Source: an uncultured Eubacteriales bacterium (GTDB lineage Bacteria > Bacillota > Clostridia > UMGS1883). Taken from it: DNA of 9,666 nucleotides. Shown here in pieces: positions 1 to 5,079 of this stretch; within the stretch, counting starts at the first letter, position 1; each line of letters starts with the position of its first letter. The DNA lies in contig CAJJUC010000093.1 in the NCBI GenBank assembly GCA_905195005.1, positions 1 to 9,666 on the forward strand, in the 5' to 3' direction. The notes beneath the pieces were generated by a model. That model saw nothing but the letters and a program-made list of their open reading frames with translations, was not told the origin of the DNA and made no database searches. The position numbers and the translations under genes are program-made.

Positions 1-46
1 TTTTTTGTCACCGCTCCCCACGTCGGAATGGACTATGCCCCCCTCA

Positions 47-74
47 AAAAGCCCAGCCAGTTGGCTGGGCTTTT
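47..74. terminator. Strong bidirectional intrinsic terminator
   Basis: GCCCAGCC pairs perfectly with GGCTGGGC around an AGTT loop, flanked by A-tract on the left and T-tract on the right. The hairpin therefore has a U-tract in both directions: five T on the minus strand, four on the plus. It can end minus-strand transcripts coming from the spore-protein side, and plus-strand transcripts from a gene left of the window. Confidence 0.85.
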
Positions 75-101
75 CTCATACCGCTCCGTCATTCCTCCTT
101 T

Positions 102-275
102 TTCGCAAAAGGTCACGTTCGCGCCGGCTATTCGCTTGCAAGCACACTCATAACGCCTTAGGCTCACTACCAACCTTTTGCGAATCGGAGATACGCTCCG
201 TCCTTTTCTTTTAATAAAAGAAGGCTGCGCCTTCGCTCGGTACGCATTATGCGTTACGGGCGCGGGCGCAGCTTC
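102..275 (-). repeat. Candidate structured intergenic repeat or ncRNA
   Basis: Read on the minus strand, this block shows successive stems: P1 (275-265 with 231-220, 11 bp plus one bulged base) enclosing an ACGCA/TGCGT hairpin; a short A/T-rich hairpin (220-208); CGGAG/CTCCG (200-186); and a long-range 12-bp perfect pairing (184-173 with 113-102) enclosing 59 bases that include the palindrome GCTTGCAAGC. A strong terminator follows at 74-47. The organisation resembles either a non-autonomous intergenic repeat or a structured RNA. The spurious translation of this stretch resembles short hypothetical proteins I associate with Clostridia genomes, but that is memory, not a search. No promoter for it was identified; it could be transcribed by read-through from the spore-protein gene. 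Confidence 0.4.
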
Positions 276-373
276 CATCGGTGTTTGCATATCCGGCAGC
301 GGAAAAATTTTTTATTACTCATAAAGAGTATGCCGCTTCGTTTATGCCTGTTGTCAATGTGCCTATGCCTTAA

Positions 374-565
374 TTACTTAAGCGATTCCTCATATGCTTT
401 GATCATTTTCTTAACCATCTGTCCGCCGACAGAGCCTGCGCTGCGCGACGGAAGATCACCGTTATAGCCGTCTTTCAGTGTTACGCCTACTTCATTTGCT
501 GCTTCCATTTTAAGCTTGCTGAGAGCCTTGCTTGCTTCGGGCACCATTTGCTTGCTTCTTGCCAT
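374..565 (-). CDS. Small acid-soluble spore protein, alpha/beta type
   Basis: This 63-residue protein is a member of the alpha/beta-type SASPs, which coat and protect DNA in dormant spores and are degraded by the protease GPR at germination. The family signature is clear: the C-terminal DNA-binding block GSVGGQMVKKMI (residues 44-55) preceded by R41, and the N-terminal helix with the GPR-site region around E21 (MEAANEVGV). The start at 565 is chosen because AGGAGG (574-579) lies 8 bases upstream; the longer frame to 604 would place the ribosome site inside the gene. The protein is encoded alone, facing leftward. Expression is expected from the forespore factor sigma-G, but I could not find a convincing sigma-G promoter by eye. 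The residue after the scissile Glu is Ala rather than the usual Ile/Val/Phe, which is a mild oddity. Confidence 0.93.
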   Translation of the reverse strand: MARSKQMVPEASKALSKLKMEAANEVGVTLKDGYNGDLPSRSAGSVGGQMVKKMIKAYEESLK

Positions 566-573
566 TTCATTTT

Positions 574-579
574 CCTCCT
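574..579 (-). promoter_or_regulatory. Ribosome binding site of the SASP gene
   Basis: AGGAGG on the minus strand, 8 bases before the ATG at 565. It decides the start codon, because the upstream in-frame ATG at 604 has no such site. Confidence 0.85.
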
Positions 580-582
580 CTG

Positions 583-599
583 TGTGCCTTTTCGGCACA
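583..599 (-). other. Leader hairpin just upstream of the SASP ribosome site
   Basis: On the minus strand TGTGCC pairs with GGCACA around a GAAAA loop, ending four bases before AGGAGG. It is a small stable stem in the 5' untranslated region. It could stabilise the spore-protein mRNA or modulate initiation; that role is inferred from position only. Confidence 0.5.
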
Positions 600-697
600 T
601 TCACAGTTTATGCAGAGCGCAAAAATATAAACAGGCAATTTATGCACCGATTTGATACTTTTTCCGATGATGCAAAATAAAAATCGTTAAATTTAAT

Positions 698-723
698 AAA
701 AAAATCTTGCCATCGGGCAAGAT
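698..723 (-). terminator. Intrinsic terminator on the minus strand
   Basis: An 8-bp perfect inverted repeat, ATCTTGCC-ATCG-GGCAAGAT (704-711 with 716-723), is followed on the minus strand by a run of seven T. This is a textbook intrinsic terminator facing the spore-protein gene. No minus-strand gene lies immediately before it, so it may insulate the SASP gene from antisense transcription. The same hairpin overlaps the -35 element of the plus-strand promoter at 707-735. Confidence 0.65.
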
Positions 724-735
724 ATATAGTATAAT
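707..735 (+). promoter_or_regulatory. Sigma-A-type promoter of the P-loop gene
   Basis: TTGCCA (707-712), a 17-base spacer, then TATAAT (730-735), 42 bases before the ATG at 777. The -35 box lies inside the 8-bp inverted repeat at 704-723, which could alternatively serve as an operator. Confidence 0.8.
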
Positions 736-776
736 GTAATCAAGAAAACCAAACAAAATTTAAGGGAGGGCTTTTC

Positions 777-1187
777 ATGTTAAATGTTATCATCGGTGAA
801 AAAGGAACGGGAAAAACGGCAAAGCTTATAGACGCGGTTCATGCTGCGGAGCAGTCCGCTGCGGGCAGCGTTGTTTTTATTAATAAAGGAAAAAGGCATT
901 TACTTGATTTATCGCATAAGGTTCGCCTCGTTGACACAGAGGGTTACGGAATCGGTACTTATAATGAGTTTTACGGCTTCCTGTGCGGAATGCTTTCTCA
1001 GAACTATGATATAGCGCATATTTTTGTTGACAGCATCACGAAAATTGTTGATGATAATATGAATGAATTTGAAAAATTCCTTGACCGCATTTCGAAGGTT
1101 GCGGACGAGAATGATGCGGAAATTCAGATTATTCTCAGCATGAATCCCGAAAATGCTCCGGAGGGCGTTAAAAAGTACGTTAAATAA
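777..1187 (+). CDS. Small P-loop NTPase-like protein, function unknown
   Basis: This 136-residue cytoplasmic protein opens directly with a Walker A motif, GEKGTGKT (residues 7-14). A plausible Walker B follows: the hydrophobic strand IAHIFVD ending in D85. A third strand, IQIILSMN (117-123), ends in polar residues like a sensor position. The pattern is that of a minimal ASCE-type nucleotide-binding fold with no extra domain, no signal peptide and no membrane segment. I do not recognise a named family; automatic pipelines might label it an ATP-binding or PilT-like protein. The ATG at 777 has AGGGAGGG (763-770) six to seven bases upstream. The gene has its own promoter and its own terminator, so it is a single-gene unit. 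ATP/GTP binding is inferred from the motif; the biological role is unknown. Confidence 0.85.
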   Translation: MLNVIIGEKGTGKTAKLIDAVHAAEQSAAGSVVFINKGKRHLLDLSHKVRLVDTEGYGIGTYNEFYGFLCGMLSQNYDIAHIFVDSITKIVDDNMNEFEKFLDRISKVADENDAEIQIILSMNPENAPEGVKKYVK

Positions 1188-1198
1188 TTATTATAACG

Positions 1199-1244
1199 AG
1201 AAAGGGGCTGCGGCAGAATTTGATTTCGCCGCAGCCCCTTTTTC
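1199..1244. terminator. Bidirectional terminator between convergent genes
   Basis: A 14-bp stem, AAAGGGGCTGCGGC (1201-1214) with its complement (1228-1241), encloses a 13-base loop. It is followed by T on the plus strand and preceded by several A, so it can end both the plus-strand P-loop gene (stop at 1187) and the minus-strand isomerase gene (stop at 1258). The T-tract is better on the plus strand. Confidence 0.88.
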
Positions 1245-1257
1245 ATGTCTGAAAGGA

Positions 1258-1833
1258 TCAGTCCTCCGGCTTGGTTTCGAGCGTCAGCGGAAAATCGCCG
1301 AGCTTATTTACCTTAAAGCCGTTTTTCTTATATTCCTCGTAATTAAACGCTTCAAGCTCATCGATTGCAAGCTTGTGAAATTCATAAAAATTATGCCACC
1401 ATTCGTAGCCTGTTCCGAGCTCGGCATTGAGGTATGCGTCGGCAATGTCGCAGCCCATGGCAGGTGCAACGTAAAATGCTCCCATGGCGAGCACGTTCAC
1501 TCCGTTTCCCGTGATTGCCCGAAGAGCTGCCGGAACGCTTTCAACAACACCTGCATGAACATGGGGACACTTGCTTGCCGCAATATGTATACCCATTCCT
1601 GTTCCGCAGAAAATAAGCGCACGCTCAAACTCGCCCTCGGAAATCATCGAACCGACTCTCAGCCCGACCCTGTGGAACATCAGATCCGTGTCATCGGGAT
1701 CGGAATCCGCCCTAACGCCGACATCGGTTATTGTCCAGCCTTTTTTTCTGAGATGCTCGCATACTGCTTCCTTCAGCGGGTAGCCCGCAAAATCTGCACC
1801 TACAAGGAGCTGCTTGTCCTTAATCTTTTTCAT
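1258..1833 (-). CDS. RpiB/LacA/LacB-family sugar-phosphate isomerase, divergent
   Basis: This 191-residue soluble protein belongs to the family that isomerises aldose and ketose phosphates (ribose-5-phosphate, galactose-6-phosphate, tetrulose phosphates). Family marks are GADFAGYPLKE (12-22) at the first strand, the CGTGMGIHIAASK loop (76-88) with the putative catalytic base C76, and NVLAMGAFYV (113-122). Two departures stand out. The His of the usual DHAG motif is F15, and the ring-opening His four residues before NVLA in E. coli RpiB is G109. A C-terminal extension (about 144-191, aromatic and acidic) makes it longer than the usual 145-150 residues. These changes argue against plain ribose-5-phosphate isomerase and for another substrate, perhaps one that needs no ring opening. 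It starts at 1833 with GGAGGT (1841-1846) seven bases upstream. It is transcribed alone, divergently from the Rrf2 gene. Confidence 0.88.
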   Translation of the reverse strand: MKKIKDKQLLVGADFAGYPLKEAVCEHLRKKGWTITDVGVRADSDPDDTDLMFHRVGLRVGSMISEGEFERALIFCGTGMGIHIAASKCPHVHAGVVESVPAALRAITGNGVNVLAMGAFYVAPAMGCDIADAYLNAELGTGYEWWHNFYEFHKLAIDELEAFNYEEYKKNGFKVNKLGDFPLTLETKPED

Positions 1834-1863
1834 TTTACCTACCTCCGTTTCAGATTTATATTA

Positions 1864-1892
1864 ATTATACCCCAAAAAATACCGCCGGTCAA
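1864..1892 (-). promoter_or_regulatory. Sigma-A-type promoter of the isomerase gene
   Basis: On the minus strand TTGACC (1892-1887), a 17-base spacer and TATAAT (1869-1864), about 30 bases before the ATG. The heptamer CGGTCAA on the plus strand, which contains the -35 complement, occurs again at 1913-1919, 27 bases away; it may be a second protein-binding half site. Confidence 0.82.
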
Positions 1893-1981
1893 TGGCATGA
1901 ATTTAATATTTTCGGTCAAAATCTTAACATTTATGGTCGTAATCGAACATTATCCTCTTTAAAGAAATATTTTATCATCGC

Positions 1982-2010
1982 TTGAAAACCTATTAAACAT
2001 ATGGTATTAT
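1982..2010 (+). promoter_or_regulatory. Sigma-A-type promoter of the Rrf2 gene with repeat at -10
   Basis: TTGAAA (1982-1987), a 17-base spacer, TATTAT (2005-2010). A tandem near-repeat, TATGGTAT then TATGGTAA (2000-2007 and 2008-2015), lies over the -10 box. This is a plausible site for autoregulation by the Rrf2 protein encoded 30 bases downstream; the operator role is inferred. Confidence 0.7.
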
Positions 2011-2039
2011 GGTAATAAACTATACGGGGAGAGGATAAC

Positions 2040-2477
2040 ATGAAAATTTCGACAAAGGGAAGATATGCGCTTCGGATGCTTCTTGACCTGGCGGAGCATG
2101 AAAACGACGGATATATTGCGCTTAAGGATATTGCCGAAAGACAGAATATTTCAAAAAAATACCTTGAGCAGATTGTGCCGATTCTGAACAGATCGGACAT
2201 TCTTAAAACGAGCCGCGGATTTCAGGGCGGTTACAGACTGGTACATTCACCGGAAAAATACACCGTGGGAATGATTCTTCGGCTGACGGAGGGAAGCCTT
2301 GCGCCGGTTCCGTGCCTTGAACATGAGCCTGTGAGCTGCGAGCGCAGCGAAAACTGTGCAACGCTTTTCGTTTGGCAAGGGCTTTACAAGGTTATAACCG
2401 ACTATCTTGATTCGGTTACTCTTCAGGATATGCTTGACAAGCAAACCGAGCTTTATTCAAACGACTATATCATTTAG
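2040..2477 (+). CDS. Rrf2-family regulator, IscR-like (three cysteines)
   Basis: This 145-residue DNA-binding protein carries the Rrf2 winged helix-turn-helix: MKISTKGRYALRMLLDLA at the N-terminus, the recognition-helix region ISKKYLEQIVPILNR (37-51), and the wing GFQGGYRL. Its central segment holds C97, C105 and C111 (spacing C-X7-C-X5-C), followed by TLFVW. In IscR and relatives three cysteines here ligate a [2Fe-2S] or related cluster that tunes DNA binding to iron-sulfur or oxidative status. The spacing differs from E. coli IscR (C-X5-C-X5-C) but looks like a clostridial variant. No cysteine desulfurase or scaffold gene lies beside it, unlike the common rrf2-iscS-iscU arrangement. GGGGAGAGG (2026-2034) precedes the ATG. 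Cluster binding and regulon are inferred. A cysteine-metabolism CymR role is less likely, since CymR lacks this cysteine set. Confidence 0.9.
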   Translation: MKISTKGRYALRMLLDLAEHENDGYIALKDIAERQNISKKYLEQIVPILNRSDILKTSRGFQGGYRLVHSPEKYTVGMILRLTEGSLAPVPCLEHEPVSCERSENCATLFVWQGLYKVITDYLDSVTLQDMLDKQTELYSNDYII

Positions 2478-2503
2478 GCGTAACGGATTCGAACACGTTA
2501 TGC
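2478..2503 (+). other. Hairpin directly after the Rrf2 stop codon
   Basis: GCGTAACG pairs with CGTTATGC (8 bp, one G-U pair) around a 10-base loop, beginning at the base after the TAG. No T-tract follows, so it is a poor intrinsic terminator. It may be a 3' stability element for the Rrf2 mRNA. Confidence 0.4.
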
Positions 2504-2547
2504 ATATAGCTTGCGACAAAAAAATGCACAAAAATCGTTAATTGTTC

Positions 2548-2576
2548 TTGACAGTTTATATAAAAAATTATATAAT
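2548..2576 (+). promoter_or_regulatory. Perfect sigma-A consensus promoter of rny
   Basis: TTGACA (2548-2553), exactly 17 bases, TATAAT (2571-2576). Both hexamers match the housekeeping consensus, suggesting strong constitutive transcription of rny and possibly the genes behind it. Transcription should start near 2583, giving a leader of about 70 bases. Confidence 0.92.
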
Positions 2577-2594
2577 AGAAATGTATTTTTTCAT

Positions 2595-2618
2595 CTGTTT
2601 GCACGATTGTGCAGACAG
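2595..2618 (+). other. Hairpin in the rny mRNA leader
   Basis: A 10-bp stem with one G-U pair, CTGTTTGCAC (2595-2604) with GTGCAGACAG (2609-2618) around the tetraloop GATT. It lies roughly 12 bases after the expected transcription start and about 20 before the ribosome site. No T-tract follows, so it is not a terminator. Near the 5' end it could protect the mRNA or serve as a target for feedback control by RNase Y; both ideas are inference. Confidence 0.6.
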
Positions 2619-2638
2619 TGTTAAAATTTAATATATAT

Positions 2639-2646
2639 AAGGAGGT
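2639..2646 (+). promoter_or_regulatory. Ribosome binding site fixing the rny start
   Basis: AAGGAGGT, a near-perfect anti-16S match, six bases before the ATG at 2653. An in-frame GTG at 2647 abuts the site directly and so cannot be the start. Confidence 0.9.
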
Positions 2647-2652
2647 GTGACA

Positions 2653-4206
2653 ATGGGAACAGCCATTGCTGCTGTAGCAGCAATAATTCTTGCAATTGCC
2701 TCCGGAGTTATTTGTTTCAGATTTGGAATTTCTTACAGAAAGAAAATAGCCGAAGCGGAAATAGGCAGCGCTGAAAACGAAGCTAAAAGGCTTGTTGAAG
2801 AAGCCGTTAAGACCGGTGAAAACAAGAAGCGCGAAGCCATGGTTGAGGCTAAAGAGGAGATAATCAAATCGCGTAACGAAGCTGAAAAAGAGCTGAAGGA
2901 CAGAAGAATAGAAATCTCCAGGCAGGAAAGAAGGCTACAGCAAAAGGAAGAAGCTCTTGACAAAAAGACGGATTCACTTGAAAAAAAGGATGAGCTTCTG
3001 AATAAGAAAATCAAAGACGCAGACGCGGAAAGAGAAAAAATCGAGGATATTCACAAGGCCCAGATTGAAATTCTCGAAAGACTTTCCGGATTGACTGCGG
3101 AGGAAGCAAAGGAATATTTGCTTCGTAATGTTGAAGATGAAGTCCGCCATGAAGCGGCAATCATGATCAAAGAAATTGAAACACAGGCTAAGGAGGAAGC
3201 GGATAAGAGAGCGAAAAATATTATCAGCTCCGCCATTCAGCGCTGTGCAGCCGACCACGTTGCGGAAACAACCGTTTCCGTGGTTTCATTGCCCAATGAT
3301 GAAATGAAGGGCAGAATTATCGGCAGAGAGGGCAGAAACATCAGAACACTCGAAACGCTGACGGGAATCGATCTTATTATCGACGACACGCCCGAAGCGG
3401 TTATCCTTTCGGGGTTTGACCCCATCAGGAGAGAGGTGGCGCGCGTTGCCCTTGAAAAACTCATTGTTGACGGACGAATCCATCCGGCAAGAATTGAGGA
3501 AATGGTTGAACGTGCCAAAAAAGAGGTTGACGCAACAATCAAGCAGGAAGGTGAACAGGCAACGTTTGACACGGGCGTTCATGGTTTGCATCCCGAAATG
3601 ATTAAGCTTTTGGGTAAGCTCCGTTTCAGAACCAGCTACGGTCAGAGCGTGCTCAAGCATTCAATCGAGGTATCGTTCCTTTCGGGAATGATGGCAGGCG
3701 AGCTTGGCGTTGACGTAACACTGGCGAAAAGAGCCGGCTTGCTGCATGATATTGGCAAGGCGGTTGACCACGAGGTTGAGGGAAGCCATATTTCAATCGG
3801 CGTTGACCTTGCAAGAAAGTATAACGAAAGCAAGGAAGTAATTCATGCTATTGAAGCACATCACGGCGATGTCGAAGCAAAGACGATTATTGCCTGCATT
3901 GTTCAGGCGGCAGACGCAATAAGCGCCGCACGTCCGGGCGCTCGCCGCGAAAACATCGAAACCTACATAAAGCGCCTTCAGCAGCTTGAGGAAATTGCAA
4001 ATTCCTTTACGGGTGTTGAAAAGTCTTATGCTATTCAGGCGGGCCGCGAAATCCGCGTTATGGTTAAGCCTGAGGAAGTCGGTGACGGTGATATGGAATT
4101 TGTTGCAAGAGAAATTGCAAAGAAAATCGAAAGTGAGCTTGAATATCCCGGTCAGATAAAAATCAGTCTGATCCGTGAATCGCGTACCACAGATTACGCA
4201 AAATAA
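2653..4206 (+). CDS. rny: Ribonuclease Y
   Basis: This 517-residue, membrane-anchored endoribonuclease starts bulk mRNA decay in Firmicutes as part of the RNA degradation machinery at the cytoplasmic membrane. Domains in order: an N-terminal transmembrane helix (about 4-24); a long charged Lys/Glu coiled coil (about 28-200); a KH RNA-binding domain with GRIIGREGRNIR (220-231); an HD catalytic domain with the metal-binding pair H365-D366 in LLHDIGK and a second HHGD motif (403-406); and a conserved C-terminal region. Length and order match the family (B. subtilis RNase Y is about 520 residues). The ATG at 2653 is preferred over the GTG at 2647, which overlaps the ribosome site's edge. It is read from a perfect consensus promoter. 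The next gene is ymdB, a conserved neighbour also seen in B. subtilis. Nothing looks damaged. Confidence 0.98.
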   Translation: MGTAIAAVAAIILAIASGVICFRFGISYRKKIAEAEIGSAENEAKRLVEEAVKTGENKKREAMVEAKEEIIKSRNEAEKELKDRRIEISRQERRLQQKEEALDKKTDSLEKKDELLNKKIKDADAEREKIEDIHKAQIEILERLSGLTAEEAKEYLLRNVEDEVRHEAAIMIKEIETQAKEEADKRAKNIISSAIQRCAADHVAETTVSVVSLPNDEMKGRIIGREGRNIRTLETLTGIDLIIDDTPEAVILSGFDPIRREVARVALEKLIVDGRIHPARIEEMVERAKKEVDATIKQEGEQATFDTGVHGLHPEMIKLLGKLRFRTSYGQSVLKHSIEVSFLSGMMAGELGVDVTLAKRAGLLHDIGKAVDHEVEGSHISIGVDLARKYNESKEVIHAIEAHHGDVEAKTIIACIVQAADAISAARPGARRENIETYIKRLQQLEEIANSFTGVEKSYAIQAGREIRVMVKPEEVGDGDMEFVAREIAKKIESELEYPGQIKISLIRESRTTDYAK

Positions 4207-4208
4207 AA

Positions 4209-4246
4209 AAATGGGGATGTAAAAAATCTTTTTTACATCCCTATTT
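4209..4246 (+). terminator. Strong hairpin between rny and ymdB
   Basis: A 13-bp perfect stem, GGGATGTAAAAAA (4214-4226) with TTTTTTACATCCC (4229-4241), is extendable by weaker pairs to 4209-4246. Directly after it comes ATTTAAAT-type sequence rather than a clean T-tract, so termination may be partial. I see no promoter between it and ymdB, so some read-through is needed to express the genes downstream, or the hairpin acts as a processing or stability element. Confidence 0.65.
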
Positions 4247-4272
4247 AAATACCGCAGAGGGAAATGATATTT

Positions 4273-5079
4273 ATGAATCAAAAGCTGAAAATTCTGTTTA
4301 TCGGCGATATTATGGGAAGACCGGGGCGTGACGCTGTGTTTGATTTCCTTCCCGAAATAAGAGATAAGCATGACATAGATTTTGTAATAGCGAACGGTGA
4401 AAACGCTTCCGGCGGTCTCGGAATGAACCGAAACGGGTACGAGGAGCTGCGCCGCGCCGGGGTGGATTACTTCACCATGGGAAACCACACCTTTTCAAAG
4501 CGTGACATTGTTTCGCTGATGAACGAGGGTGAAAATATTGTGCGCCCGGCGAATCTGCCGGAGGGAACGCCCGGAACGGGAATGGCAGTTGTCACTGCGC
4601 CCTGCGGCGTGAAGATTGCAATTATCAACCTTATCGGCAGAGTTTATCTTGATGAGAAGAACGCATCTCCGTTTACGGCTGCCGATGAGCTTGTAAAGGA
4701 AGCGCGGGAAAAAACCCCCGTGATTATCATCGATTTTCATGCCGAGGCAACAAGTGAAAAGGAAGCGCTCGGCTGTTATCTTGACGGAAAGGTATCGGCA
4801 GTGCTCGGAACGCACACGCATATTCAGACAGCGGACGAACGCGTGCTTGAAAACGGCTGCGCATATATAACGGACGCAGGGCGCACGGGTGTGCGTGACA
4901 GCGTGCTCGGACTCGACAAAAACACCGCAATCGCGCGGCTTACATATGGGGCGGACGAAAAGAAGCCGCCGTTTAAGGTCGCGCGCGGAAAGTATATGCT
5001 GTGCGGAGTTGTTCTGACGATTGACGCACAAAGCGGAAAAGCGGAGGAGATTGAAAGAATATGCCTGTCAGAAAAATAA
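4273..5079 (+). CDS. ymdB: YmdB-family metallophosphoesterase
   Basis: This 268-residue cytoplasmic calcineurin-like phosphoesterase belongs to the TIGR00282/YmdB family. In B. subtilis YmdB hydrolyses 2',3'- and 3',5'-cyclic nucleotides and affects biofilm and motility gene expression. The dinuclear metal site is visible: D12 in FIGDI, E43 in NGEN, N71-H72 in GNHT, H156 in DFHAEATSEK, and H181 and H183 in GTHTH. The start at 4273 is chosen because GAGGG (4257-4261) is too close (two bases) to the alternative ATG at 4264 and the family begins near K-L/I-LFIGDI. The segment usually reading TDxGMTGP is TDAGRTGVRDS here, losing the Met and Pro. It follows rny, a conserved pairing, and its last 19 bases overlap pgeF, implying coupled translation. 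Confidence 0.95.
   Translation: MNQKLKILFIGDIMGRPGRDAVFDFLPEIRDKHDIDFVIANGENASGGLGMNRNGYEELRRAGVDYFTMGNHTFSKRDIVSLMNEGENIVRPANLPEGTPGTGMAVVTAPCGVKIAIINLIGRVYLDEKNASPFTAADELVKEAREKTPVIIIDFHAEATSEKEALGCYLDGKVSAVLGTHTHIQTADERVLENGCAYITDAGRTGVRDSVLGLDKNTAIARLTYGADEKKPPFKVARGKYMLCGVVLTIDAQSGKAEEIERICLSEK

Larger units (their letters stand above)
1..373. other. Gene-free structured intergenic stretch
   Basis: This stretch downstream of the minus-strand spore-protein gene holds no credible gene. It is dense in inverted repeats: a terminator hairpin (47-74), a 12-bp perfect inverted repeat (102-113 with 173-184), a 5-bp hairpin (186-190 with 196-200), a hairpin at 208-220, and an 11-bp stem with one bulge (220-231 with 265-275) enclosing a further hairpin (242-254). 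A minus-strand reading frame runs through most of it. Its translation is rich in Arg/Lys, has no ribosome site at its start and runs through the hairpins, so it looks spurious. The first 46 bases are not explained by anything I recognise. Confidence 0.6.

Noticed and set aside
53..98. Possible 19-residue peptide on the minus strand after AGGAGG
   Set aside because: The AGGAGG is only one or two bases from the ATG, and the frame reads straight through the terminator stem, so translation is improbable.
33..290. 85-residue minus-strand reading frame rich in Arg/Lys
   Set aside because: It runs through several hairpins and the terminator, has no ribosome site at its start and no domain-like pattern. 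It is better explained as a structured non-coding stretch.
600..690. Sigma-G promoter for the spore-protein gene
   Set aside because: GCATA-like and CATAAA-like elements occur on the minus strand, but none pair with an acceptable spacer, so no promoter was called.
1153..1962. 269-residue plus-strand open frame
   Set aside because: It covers the isomerase gene in antisense, crosses a strong terminator hairpin and overlaps two promoters. It shows no family motif, whereas the minus strand has clear RpiB motifs and a good ribosome site.
2647..2652. GTG start two codons upstream for rny
   Set aside because: It directly abuts the AAGGAGGT ribosome site, leaving no spacer. ATG at 2653 has a normal six-base spacing.
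4264..4272. ATG three codons upstream for ymdB
   Set aside because: It lies only two bases from GAGGG, too close for initiation; the ATG at 4273 matches the family N-terminus.
3793..4488. 231-residue minus-strand open frame
   Set aside because: It is antisense to the ends of rny and ymdB and spans the intergenic hairpin, with low-complexity hydrophobic/Cys-rich shadow composition.
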